Shown here in pieces: positions 6,432 to 14,282 of a DNA stretch of 17,188 nucleotides. Location of the stretch: contig DCHZ01000022.1 in assembly GCA_002315385.1 (NCBI GenBank), forward strand, positions 1-17,188, in the 5' to 3' direction. Origin of the DNA: Firmicutes bacterium UBA1739 (GTDB taxonomy: Bacteria > Bacillota > Clostridia > Peptostreptococcales > Anaerovoracaceae). Below the pieces are notes generated by a model, which searched no databases, had not been told where the DNA came from, and saw only the letters and a program-made list of their open reading frames with translations. The translations under genes and the position numbers were made by a program. The number at the start of each line of letters is the position of its first letter. The stretch's first letter is position 1.

Positions 6432-6454
6432 ATATCTATCCTTTCTCTACAATT

Positions 6455-7306
6455 CTATCTACCTATCATATGAATGGGAATAAAATATCCCGATTTTTTA
6501 TATTCATTAATTCCATTTGCCACAGCTTCCCTGAAACTGTCCATATTATAATTTCTGTCAGACCCGAAAGCATTCCACAGCGTCTCCGGGTCACCGTGAT
6601 TAGAAGCCGATTTAAAATTAACGTAAGCCTCACGATGACTTAAAATCACATTCGGGTATTCTTTACCGTCAGCCCCTTTTCCCTTTCCCAAAGGATTGAG
6701 ATTGAACATAATACAAAGAGCCACACATAATTTAACCGCGGAATCAAAGGTTCTGTCAACAACAGCCCTTGCTTTTTCATAACTCTTATCCGCAGGCTCA
6801 TTGAAGACAATTCCGGTTCTGCCATTATTCTTTGTATACTTTATTTCACCGGGATCACACATATCCACTGCAATATGAGAAGAATTAAAGGAACCGGCAC
6901 AATGATAAGCCCTCCAGTTCCAGGGAAGAATCTGAAAAATTCTTCCGTTGTTTCCGTCAATTACAGCATGAGTACAGGCTGTTTCTTTCGCATCCTTATA
7001 CTTATTGAAATCCCTTTTTATTTCCTGCAGAGCATCCGGTCTCGGTGCAGCAGGAGAATGAAGCATAATACCCTCAACATTTATTTTAGAAGGCTTTTTG
7101 TAATTATAATTATTTACAGCAAAATATCTCTTCGTCAAATATAATGCCGAAACATATTTGCACAGCTCTGCCGCCGATACGGAAATATCGGAATTTTTCT
7201 GAAAGCTCTCATATAAACGTTCAATATTCTCATTTAAAAACTCAGCGGTTTTGCTGTCACTGCAGCTGCAAACAAAACTTCCATCTATCCTGACATCGTA
7301 ACCCAA
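6455..7306 (-). CDS. N-acetylmuramoyl-L-alanine amidase (Amidase_2), cassette copy B
   Basis: This 283-residue protein should cleave the bond between MurNAc and L-Ala in peptidoglycan. After about 77 unrecognised N-terminal residues the Amidase_2 domain starts at VEGIMLHS. The zinc ligands expected for the AmpD/phage type are present: His83, His224 (ILSHREAY) and Asp239 (SNHGDP). LPWNWRAYHC (about 127-136), SNHGD and MDSFREAV closely resemble clostridial prophage endolysins. No signal peptide or cell-wall-binding repeats are seen, so export or lysis would be needed to reach the wall. The start is TTG, with GGGAGG about ten bases upstream; no in-frame ATG is better. It is paralogous to the next gene upstream: both share the VxxxYxxxR...VEGIMxHS segment and the MDxxR ending. 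The 33-base gap suggests one transcript. Confidence 0.88.
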   Translation of the reverse strand: MGYDVRIDGSFVCSCSDSKTAEFLNENIERLYESFQKNSDISVSAAELCKYVSALYLTKRYFAVNNYNYKKPSKINVEGIMLHSPAAPRPDALQEIKRDFNKYKDAKETACTHAVIDGNNGRIFQILPWNWRAYHCAGSFNSSHIAVDMCDPGEIKYTKNNGRTGIVFNEPADKSYEKARAVVDRTFDSAVKLCVALCIMFNLNPLGKGKGADGKEYPNVILSHREAYVNFKSASNHGDPETLWNAFGSDRNYNMDSFREAVANGINEYKKSGYFIPIHMIGR

Positions 7307-7339
7307 AGCAAAATCACCTCCCTGTTTAAATATGAAGCA

Positions 7340-8107
7340 TCAGTCCAAATCCCCCACCAGGCTCATAAGCCGGGCGGCAGCCGACTCAACCGAACTGCCC
7401 AACTCATTCATTTTACTGACAACACCGCTCCTCAGATTATCCATAGAATGATTTCTGTTCATCATTTGCCAGTATTCCACAGGATCTTTAAAACCCAGGT
7501 TTTTATTTACAGCATTATGAGCCTCATTGTGACCGATTAATACATTATAATCCCTTGTGTAATTCCTGCTCATAGGTTCAAGACCGTAAATAATGCAAAG
7601 CAAAGCACTAAGCTCAACAGCACTGTTGAAAACCCTGTCGACCTCCTCATTAGTACTGTCGCTGCTGACAGCCTCTGGCTCACACAAAACCACGGAAATA
7701 TATGAATCATAATAACCGCCGCCGCTATGAGTAGCCATATCAGTCCACGGAAGTATATGGTAAATTTTTCCGGAGCAGTCAATTACAGCATGAGAGCTGA
7801 TATTATCATCACGATCAACATAATAAGCTCTATAATATCTGTCAATAAATTCTTCCGCACTCATTCCCGGGCAGCCTGTCGAATGAATCATGATTCCCTC
7901 AACCTTTTTCATTTTCGAACTGCCGTAGTCACGATTGAACGAAGTAATATTTCTGGAAGCAAAATAAACAGCCATAACCGATTCAGCCCATTTTTTACTC
8001 TGTTCATCAGAGGAAAAGCCCAATCTGCTGATATATGAATTGAAAATCCCCTTCACTTCCTCACTTTTGACAAGCATGTTTTTGAGGATATCAATACTTA
8101 TACTCAT
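7340..8107 (-). CDS. N-acetylmuramoyl-L-alanine amidase (Amidase_2), cassette copy A
   Basis: This 255-residue protein has the same architecture as its neighbour: an N-terminal helical part (about 1-65) that I cannot name, then Amidase_2 from VEGIMIHSTG. The putative zinc ligands are His75, His193 (IGHNEAHN) and Asp208 (FKDPVEYW). SSHAVIDCSGKIYHILPW (104-121) is the typical middle block. No export signal is visible. I chose the ATG at 8105-8107 because AAGGAG lies nine bases upstream; the six-codon-longer GTG start at 8123-8125 would overlap that ribosome site. It begins 21 bases after the giant gene. It has diverged a lot from copy B outside the motifs, so the duplication is old or the two have different targets. 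Confidence 0.88.
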   Translation of the reverse strand: MSISIDILKNMLVKSEEVKGIFNSYISRLGFSSDEQSKKWAESVMAVYFASRNITSFNRDYGSSKMKKVEGIMIHSTGCPGMSAEEFIDRYYRAYYVDRDDNISSHAVIDCSGKIYHILPWTDMATHSGGGYYDSYISVVLCEPEAVSSDSTNEEVDRVFNSAVELSALLCIIYGLEPMSRNYTRDYNVLIGHNEAHNAVNKNLGFKDPVEYWQMMNRNHSMDNLRSGVVSKMNELGSSVESAAARLMSLVGDLD

Positions 8108-8128
8108 TATATCACTCTCCTTCACAAG

Positions 8129-11100
8129 CTACTGATTATTACCGGAAAAGCTGATACCGAGCTCAGTACATAATTTCTCCGCAATTGACTTCATGTCGCT
8201 TTCAGACAGCTTATTTCCTGTAACTGAATACAAATAATCTTCAGGAGATTTACCCGATGAATTATAAGAAATTAATCCGTTAATAATGCTCTTCAGTAAA
8301 TCAAGATCCAATTCAACACCTGTTTCGCCGGTAATATCAGGAACCTCCGGAGTATTTCCGCCGTCACAGTATCCGCCTTCACCATCATTCTGACCGCCAC
8401 CGTCATTCTGACCGTCTCCGTCATTCTGACCGCCACCGTCATTCTGACCGTCTCCGCCATTCTGACCGCCGCCATTCTGACCGCCGCCATTCTGACCGCC
8501 TCCGCCGTTCTGACCGCCGCCGCCATTCTGTCCGCCGCCGCCATTCTGACCGCCGCCATTCTGACCGTCTCCGCCGTTCTGACCGCCACCGCCATTTTGA
8601 TTGTTACCGCTATTCTGATTGTTACCGCTATTCTGATTGTTGCCGCTATTTTGATCGTTGCCGCCATTTTGATCGTTGCCGCCATTCTGATTATCGCTAT
8701 CGGAATTATTATTGTTATTGTTATTTTTGCTCTTACTTTCCAGCTCTGCACTCTTGTATGCATATTCCATGGATGATTTCGCCATATCAGCAGAAGTAGC
8801 CAAAGCTGCGTCCCTGCCCTTGGCCGCACTGTCGGTAGCTGTATTAAGAACATCCTTAAGCTGATTAAGACCCGTAATATCACTGAAAGTCGGAGTCTGC
8901 TTGCTAATAAGAGCAGAGACCAGATCAGCCGCTGTAACAGGAGTTGTTGCTTCCGCACCCTGAAGATTCAACGCGCTGATATCTTTTGTTGTCTTTCCGG
9001 AGAGATAATCCGTATTATCCAGATAACTGCTGTCCAGGTTCATGCTGTCAATAGGTGAATCCTTCCAGTTCCAGAAACGTGTGAGATCTATTTCTTCACT
9101 TACATTTGTTTCACCGAGAACAGCCTCACCAATCATACCGTCAGTCGGCAGCGAAATTGTAGTCGAAGGAACTCTGAAATAATTTGTATGATATTTATAT
9201 AAAGATTCCTGAAGCTCCGCAGCGGTCTTTCCGATTTTATCAGCCAGTTTCTGAGGATAGGTAAACGGGAACAGCATGCAGTTTCCATAAAATCCCAGCA
9301 AGCTTTTAACATTAATACAGTTTAAGAGAGATAATGACTGCCCGGAATTATCATCCTGAGCCTTTTCGGAAATTTCACTGTAATCCATATCAATTGTATA
9401 CTGCTCAAGCATAAGCGCACGCTCATCGGCAGACAAGGATGCCCATATCGCCTGCGAATATTTCATTGTATTTGAAACAATGTGATGAACAGTCTCCTCA
9501 ATCTGCTGGAATTCGGAAAATCTCAGGGTCGGCTGAACAGCTGAAACCGAAACATAAATGCTTGAATTCAGAATACTTCCGGACGCCAAAGTATTAAGCG
9601 AACCCGATTCGCCGGTAACGGATAAATTCATATCGGAAATAACCGGTACACCCAGCGATTTAAGCTTTGATGAAGACAGAGTAATATTCGGCTCAATCCA
9701 CGCTTCAGGTAACATTGATTTATAGTAGGCAATCTTGGTTCTGTCATTAGCGGAATCATCTCTGTCCTTCGCCAGATCCCACATCTTACCCAGCATTCTT
9801 TCATATGTACTCTCAGCGTTAGAATTATTCTTGCCCTCCGCTTCAGGGTTTTTGTAAAGCACATATTTAAAATCATCACAGCGATAATCAATTCGGATAG
9901 ACATAATGTCGTCATTTGTCACATTAGACGGCAAAATGAAAGTACAGATACATTCTTTATTTGCATATTTACTTGAATAATTATTACGCCTTCTCTTAAT
10001 CTCTTCAGTAAGCTGGTCGGTGGTCTCATAAAAATCCTTTTCGAAGGGATAAGCATCCCTGTCATAGCTCATGCTTGCCGCAATAGTACCCTTGCCGTTT
10101 TTAAGAATCATAACAGCGGTGATATCATCAAACGGAAGGAAAATACCCTTGAAGCTGAAGACAGCCTGTCTCTGGGAAAGAACAGTGTTTTCCATTATCC
10201 AACGCGGATAAGCCGCATATTTTTTTATCAGGTTCAAGCCGCTTCTGTATTTATAAGGCAGACTGCGCTCCAAAGCATCCGCATAATTCAGAATCACATT
10301 GTAACGAGACTTGAATTTCGCCATAGTCATTTCCGAAGAAGACAGGATATATTCGTCACCATTTAAGAAATTGATCAGTTTAAGGGGCACGAACAATACC
10401 AGATCAACACCGTCAACACATGTCTCCAGTTTATATCTTCTCATAACCTCCCAATACTGAATGGTCATGGCATGAGAATGATTATGGTTGGCAATTATTC
10501 TCGTAGCAACAGAATCCGTTTCTTCACCGGTGGCCATGCTTATGCTCAAACGTTGAGCCTGTGAAATCTTTTCCGAAGCAGTTTTGATTCCATGCTGGAA
10601 ATTCTGAGCAGCATTTGAAGCCTCCGAATGAGAATTAGACTGAGAAGCGGAAGCCGAACCCTTTCCGCTTGTTTTGGATGTACTTCCTGACAAGCCAATC
10701 ATAGCTCCAAATCCGCTGCCTACACCGGCAGCACCGCCGCTTGCACCGAAGGAAGATGCTTTTGTGCTGTAGCTGTAATCTGATTTTCCTTCTGATAACT
10801 GGTTCAAAGCATATTGATATGCCGCAGTAGTATTATCATTCTGAGAGGTTTCATAGCTTTCATCCACAGATTCAGCACCCTCTGCAATATCCGTCAAAGA
10901 ATAGCTCTGCTTTTTCTCTCTGACAATAAGCCTCTGCTCTTCGCCCGGAGCCAGTATCAGTGAATAAAGCAAAGTACCCAGAGCAAAACCGTCAGGAATC
11001 CATGCCTGGTGCATATTGAGCACATAGCCTATTCCCAAAGAAGCCATCTGGGGCCATTCGTCCGGTTTGGTGGAAATCTTGTTTTTAAAATTCATAACAT

Positions 11101-12739
11101 CGATGCTTCCTGAGACAGGCTTACGGGCCAGCATATTATTCTTATCCGCCAGCGGATAAATCGCCGGTTCCACCAGTCTCTGAAGCATTGAATAGTTGAA
11201 AATTCTTGAAGGAGCCGTATCCGTAGGAAGATAAATTGCCTCACCGTCATTTTCCATGAGCTTGACACTCGGAAGCACCCTCTTCTGATCTTTTTTATAA
11301 CCGTAAAATGCATCCTCATTTACAACAAAAGGTTCATTTCTGAAATCGGAAACCAGATTTGTGCTGTACATGAGATTCCTCAGAATCTTTTCAAGATTAT
11401 TTGTACTTGAATCAGACAGCCTGATGAAATCCTCTTTTTCAGATTTCATTTTTTTGATTATTTTAATTTCTTTCATTATCTCAGATTTTTTAGGGGCAAG
11501 CTCAGCATATCTCACTTCATCATCAGCCGAAGGCTCCTGACAATTCGCATATTTATTCTCAGCCTCAGAATCATCCGAAATCCCCTTGATATATTCCATC
11601 ATACAGATGAAATCAAGCTTTTCCTCTTCCGTCTGTAAATCTTCCGTAAGTAAATCCAGCTCATTAAAGGCTGTCAAAACCTTCTGTTTCTCAACATGGT
11701 CAATAATATCATTGGCACTTACCGTAAATTTCTGTTTATATGAACCCTTGGAGACCGTAAACGTAAGGGATTCCTGCATATTATAGTTATCGGGAAGCAC
11801 GATAATAAAATCACCGTTTGAATCCGTATAACCCTGCGGATCATGAGCATCCTCTGACTTGTCCTCGTTCGGGCTGGAAATTCCGCTTATTTCCACCAGT
11901 ACATCATCAAAAGCGAAGTCTCTTCCGGATTTCACATCCTCCGGCAGACGTTCACCGCGTTTCGTGATATACACAGTTCCGCGAACACTTTTCGGCAAAG
12001 GCAAGGTAGCCTCAATTTCCTGTAAAAACCCCAGACCTTTTGTGATAATTTTCATACTGTCCGTCACATCGGCCTTAACGGTTTCCTCTTCTTTATCGGC
12101 AAACAGAAATTCCGGAGACGGGTCGTCCGTTTCAATCAGACTTCCGCCGATAATATCCTCGATTCTGATTTTAGACAATAATTTCTCAAGCTCTTTCAGT
12201 TCAGTTCTTCTGCCCGGAACTTTTGTGATAGCGCTTGAAAGCATCTTATTAAGAGTTTCCTGATATTGAGAATGCTTATTATTAAGCTTTTTTGAGTTGT
12301 TTATCAGTGTTTTCAATCTATCGAGAGAAACCAGGGTATAATCTGCCTGAGTGTTTTTCAGACAGTTCATTACGGCATAAGCCTTGACCGGATCGACTTT
12401 CTGTAAATCCTCCACATGGCGCACCCCTAATTCCACGAGGAAATACGCAGTGTCCGCATCCATTTCCTCAACTCGCCATAAATCAACCTGTTTTGTCCAG
12501 GAATCTACATATTTTTCAAATCTTCTTTCCCATTTATACACATCGCTGCCGTCAGCAAAATCCGTAATTTCCATTCGCATCATTCGTTGTGCAATGGACT
12601 TTCGCTGAACGGCAGTTCTGCCGGATTCCAACAGCTCCGCCGGAGTATTTATCCCAAGCTCGCTTAAGAAACCTCGTCTCGTTTCATCAATTCCCTTTAC
12701 AGGAAGCAATGAATTGTTAAACAAATTACCTGTACTCAT
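8129..12739 (-). CDS. Giant multidomain protein with Asn/Gln/Gly repeat linker
   Basis: This 1536-residue protein shows no signal peptide and no membrane helix. Residues 10-130 resemble paired helix-hairpin-helix units of the DUF4332 kind (GIDETRRGFLSELGINTPAE; VELGVRHVEDL). Residues 140-245 are helical. Residues 250-345 look like a carboxypeptidase-regulatory beta-sandwich (VRGTVYI...YTDSNGDFIIVLPD). A charged coiled-coil-like part (350-450) follows. The block HQAWIPDGFALGTLLYSLIL (576-595) then APGEEQRLIV, a Gly/Ser/Ala-rich stretch (655-700) and HNHSHAMTIQYWEV (752-765) belong to a large domain I cannot name. Residues 1339-1454 are a low-complexity Asn then Gln-Asn-Gly linker, leading to an 82-residue C-terminal helical module. 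The ATG has AGAGGTG six bases upstream. Size, sandwich domain and flexible linker suggest a scaffold or particle component; that is inference. Confidence 0.85.
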   Translation of the reverse strand: MSTGNLFNNSLLPVKGIDETRRGFLSELGINTPAELLESGRTAVQRKSIAQRMMRMEITDFADGSDVYKWERRFEKYVDSWTKQVDLWRVEEMDADTAYFLVELGVRHVEDLQKVDPVKAYAVMNCLKNTQADYTLVSLDRLKTLINNSKKLNNKHSQYQETLNKMLSSAITKVPGRRTELKELEKLLSKIRIEDIIGGSLIETDDPSPEFLFADKEEETVKADVTDSMKIITKGLGFLQEIEATLPLPKSVRGTVYITKRGERLPEDVKSGRDFAFDDVLVEISGISSPNEDKSEDAHDPQGYTDSNGDFIIVLPDNYNMQESLTFTVSKGSYKQKFTVSANDIIDHVEKQKVLTAFNELDLLTEDLQTEEEKLDFICMMEYIKGISDDSEAENKYANCQEPSADDEVRYAELAPKKSEIMKEIKIIKKMKSEKEDFIRLSDSSTNNLEKILRNLMYSTNLVSDFRNEPFVVNEDAFYGYKKDQKRVLPSVKLMENDGEAIYLPTDTAPSRIFNYSMLQRLVEPAIYPLADKNNMLARKPVSGSIDVMNFKNKISTKPDEWPQMASLGIGYVLNMHQAWIPDGFALGTLLYSLILAPGEEQRLIVREKKQSYSLTDIAEGAESVDESYETSQNDNTTAAYQYALNQLSEGKSDYSYSTKASSFGASGGAAGVGSGFGAMIGLSGSTSKTSGKGSASASQSNSHSEASNAAQNFQHGIKTASEKISQAQRLSISMATGEETDSVATRIIANHNHSHAMTIQYWEVMRRYKLETCVDGVDLVLFVPLKLINFLNGDEYILSSSEMTMAKFKSRYNVILNYADALERSLPYKYRSGLNLIKKYAAYPRWIMENTVLSQRQAVFSFKGIFLPFDDITAVMILKNGKGTIAASMSYDRDAYPFEKDFYETTDQLTEEIKRRRNNYSSKYANKECICTFILPSNVTNDDIMSIRIDYRCDDFKYVLYKNPEAEGKNNSNAESTYERMLGKMWDLAKDRDDSANDRTKIAYYKSMLPEAWIEPNITLSSSKLKSLGVPVISDMNLSVTGESGSLNTLASGSILNSSIYVSVSAVQPTLRFSEFQQIEETVHHIVSNTMKYSQAIWASLSADERALMLEQYTIDMDYSEISEKAQDDNSGQSLSLLNCINVKSLLGFYGNCMLFPFTYPQKLADKIGKTAAELQESLYKYHTNYFRVPSTTISLPTDGMIGEAVLGETNVSEEIDLTRFWNWKDSPIDSMNLDSSYLDNTDYLSGKTTKDISALNLQGAEATTPVTAADLVSALISKQTPTFSDITGLNQLKDVLNTATDSAAKGRDAALATSADMAKSSMEYAYKSAELESKSKNNNNNNNSDSDNQNGGNDQNGGNDQNSGNNQNSGNNQNSGNNQNGGGGQNGGDGQNGGGQNGGGGQNGGGGQNGGGGQNGGGQNGGGQNGGDGQNDGGGQNDGDGQNDGGGQNDGEGGYCDGGNTPEVPDITGETGVELDLDLLKSIINGLISYNSSGKSPEDYLYSVTGNKLSESDMKSIAEKLCTELGISFSGNNQ
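8378..8689 (-). repeat. Variable 12-18 bp coding repeats (QNGG type)
   Basis: Roughly twenty short units, QNGG, QNGGG/QNGGD, QNSGNN and QNDGDG-like, are arranged in blocks of like units. On the plus strand the core is CCGCCATTCTGA with one or two CCG additions. All units are multiples of three, so slippage changes linker length without breaking the frame. An AAT/AAC tract encoding consecutive Asn precedes it (8700-8725). Confidence 0.95.
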
Positions 12740-12769
12740 TTATTCACCTCTTGTGTTCTGCGGAGAACA

Positions 12770-12804
12770 GAGACCGCGTAAACAGATCGGCACTCCCCGG
12801 TCTC
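12770..12804 (-). other. Possible leader stem-loop before the giant gene
   Basis: GAGACCG (12770-12776) and CGGTCTC (12798-12804) are perfectly complementary around a 21-base loop, 31-65 bases before the giant gene start. There is no U-tract, so it is not a terminator. It might be a processing or stability element between the first two cassette genes, or chance. Confidence 0.3.
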
Positions 12805-12833
12805 CTCCCCGACTCTTACATTATCTTCTCGAT

Positions 12834-14177
12834 CTATAGTATAACTTCCGTCACATCCAAAAGCCTGCTAAGTGCAGGATCGTACAAATCAGAAAACTTA
12901 GAAGAATAATCATCAATCATCTTGTCCACCGTATCGGCAATCTTATTATCAAAATTATAATCAGTCTGATCCGAAACGTAAGTCAGAACCCTGTCTCTGT
13001 GCTTTCTCGCAACCCTCCAGAATTGCTTAAGGCTCAATTCATCATCATAGCCATTGTTATAAACATAATTATCAAGAACAATATTCCACTTATTCTTAAT
13101 AAATTTCTTCCAAAGCTCACACCTTTGAGATTCAACCTCATTGTAATAAACTCCGGAACACGGCTGAAGGAAAATCTCTTCCTTTACAGCAGCAATATCA
13201 CTGTTATCAGCATAAACAGATTTATCCCTGACCAGATTGTATTCCCTAAGAGGGAACTCATCCATTTCCCCGCGAATATACTTCATAGCATCAATCATCT
13301 GTGCAAAAGCATTCTGAAATCGATTCGGATTATTGATCAGCTTCGCATAACCGAACTCTTTTTTCTCCTTTTTCCAGCGAGGGACATAATAGTATTCAAG
13401 AAAATCATAATCGGGGCAATGACCCGCTCTGCCGTGACCCATATAGAAAATCGAATTATCCTGAACTCCCGAAACTGTACCCGAAAAGTACTTTTCTATT
13501 TTATCATGGTCAATCAGAATTCTTTTCATTGCCGAGGCCTTAACCCTGAAGCCTTCAGCATCATTTGTCCAATAATTAGGACTGCCTGTAAAAAACTCAT
13601 GAGCCCAGGTGTCAGCCAGAACATGCATAGCCACACCGATGGCATAGAGTCCGGCGTCCTTTTCTTTTTCAAGATACTCCTGATATTGCTGTCTGGCACT
13701 GCCAATCATAATTCGGGAAGTATTGCTGTTGTTTCGGCAAAGAAGCTGCATATCCAGCTCATCATACTTTTCATATTCGGTAAAAATATTTAAAACATCC
13801 GCAGTTTCCTTAGTTCCCTCATGTTCTATTATTCCGTCGGCAGGTGCGGCAGCCTTAAAATTTCCCGGAAGAAAATGAAAAGCCAGCCAGACAGAGCGAA
13901 TTCTGGCAATGTTTTCATTATTCGGATTTTTTCTCCAATACCGGATAGAGTCATTAGAGTTTTCGGAAGTTTTTTCAAATGTAGAAATAATTCTGACATC
14001 ACGTTTGTCAAAATCCTTTTTCGATTCTTCTTTATAGGTTTTGGTTTTATAAATATTCACAAGATTATTTTCATCAACAGTCTCTGCCGCCCAGGCTATC
14101 TTGCAGGAATCCTCATGACTGAAACCGGAAATCCTCGCGGCGGAATATGTACCATAATAATGAAAATCTATATTCAT
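12834..14177 (-). CDS. DUF6765-like protein, possible zinc-dependent hydrolase fold
   Basis: This 447-residue protein begins MNIDFHYYGTYSAARISGFS, which matches my memory of the DUF6765 family opening (M-D-I-D-F-H-Y-Y). Potential metal ligands are His6, His101 (AFHFLPGN), the HxxxDxxxH group His185/Asp189/His193 (AMHVLADTWAHEFF), and GHGRAGHCPD (247-256). This arrangement resembles all-helical zinc phospholipase C/P1 nuclease folds, so a phosphoesterase activity is a reasonable but unproven guess. No signal peptide is present, unlike most secreted members of that fold. The ATG at 14175-14177 is chosen because AAGGGGG lies eight bases upstream and the family start aligns; ATGs eight and two codons earlier are less likely. 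It is the first gene of the cassette, 94 bases before the giant gene. Confidence 0.75.
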   Translation of the reverse strand: MNIDFHYYGTYSAARISGFSHEDSCKIAWAAETVDENNLVNIYKTKTYKEESKKDFDKRDVRIISTFEKTSENSNDSIRYWRKNPNNENIARIRSVWLAFHFLPGNFKAAAPADGIIEHEGTKETADVLNIFTEYEKYDELDMQLLCRNNSNTSRIMIGSARQQYQEYLEKEKDAGLYAIGVAMHVLADTWAHEFFTGSPNYWTNDAEGFRVKASAMKRILIDHDKIEKYFSGTVSGVQDNSIFYMGHGRAGHCPDYDFLEYYYVPRWKKEKKEFGYAKLINNPNRFQNAFAQMIDAMKYIRGEMDEFPLREYNLVRDKSVYADNSDIAAVKEEIFLQPCSGVYYNEVESQRCELWKKFIKNKWNIVLDNYVYNNGYDDELSLKQFWRVARKHRDRVLTYVSDQTDYNFDNKIADTVDKMIDDYSSKFSDLYDPALSRLLDVTEVIL

Positions 14178-14229
14178 GATCATGCCCCCTTTCTTAAGCA
14201 TCAGAATACAATCCGTCTGATATTACCAT

Positions 14230-14257
14230 ATAATAACGTATTTAACATTCTTCGTAA
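14230..14257 (-). promoter_or_regulatory. Weak candidate promoter of the five-gene cassette
   Basis: On the minus strand TATTAT (14230-14235) has a poor -35 TTACGA (14252-14257) at 16 bases. It lies in the 105-base gap between the restriction gene and the cassette, which is very AT-rich, so several alternative -10 boxes exist. The position is sensible but the match is weak. Confidence 0.25.
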
Positions 14258-14282
14258 TTTCCGTTTTTTCACTGAAATATGT

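Noticed and set aside
8293..8958. A 221-codon minus-strand frame with many Met-Ala-Ala-type repeats.
   Set aside because: Shadow of the repeat linker of the giant gene read in another frame; the host frame continues through it without interruption.
12999..13793. A 264-codon plus-strand frame opposite the DUF6765-like gene.
   Set aside because: Ile/Asn-rich mirror frame with no ribosome site or motifs, opposite a gene with a recognisable family start and metal-site motifs.
6123..14177. Interpretation of the cassette as a prophage lysis/tail module.
   Set aside because: The amidases are phage-like, but no holin, tail, capsid, portal, integrase or terminase gene is present on either side within the window.
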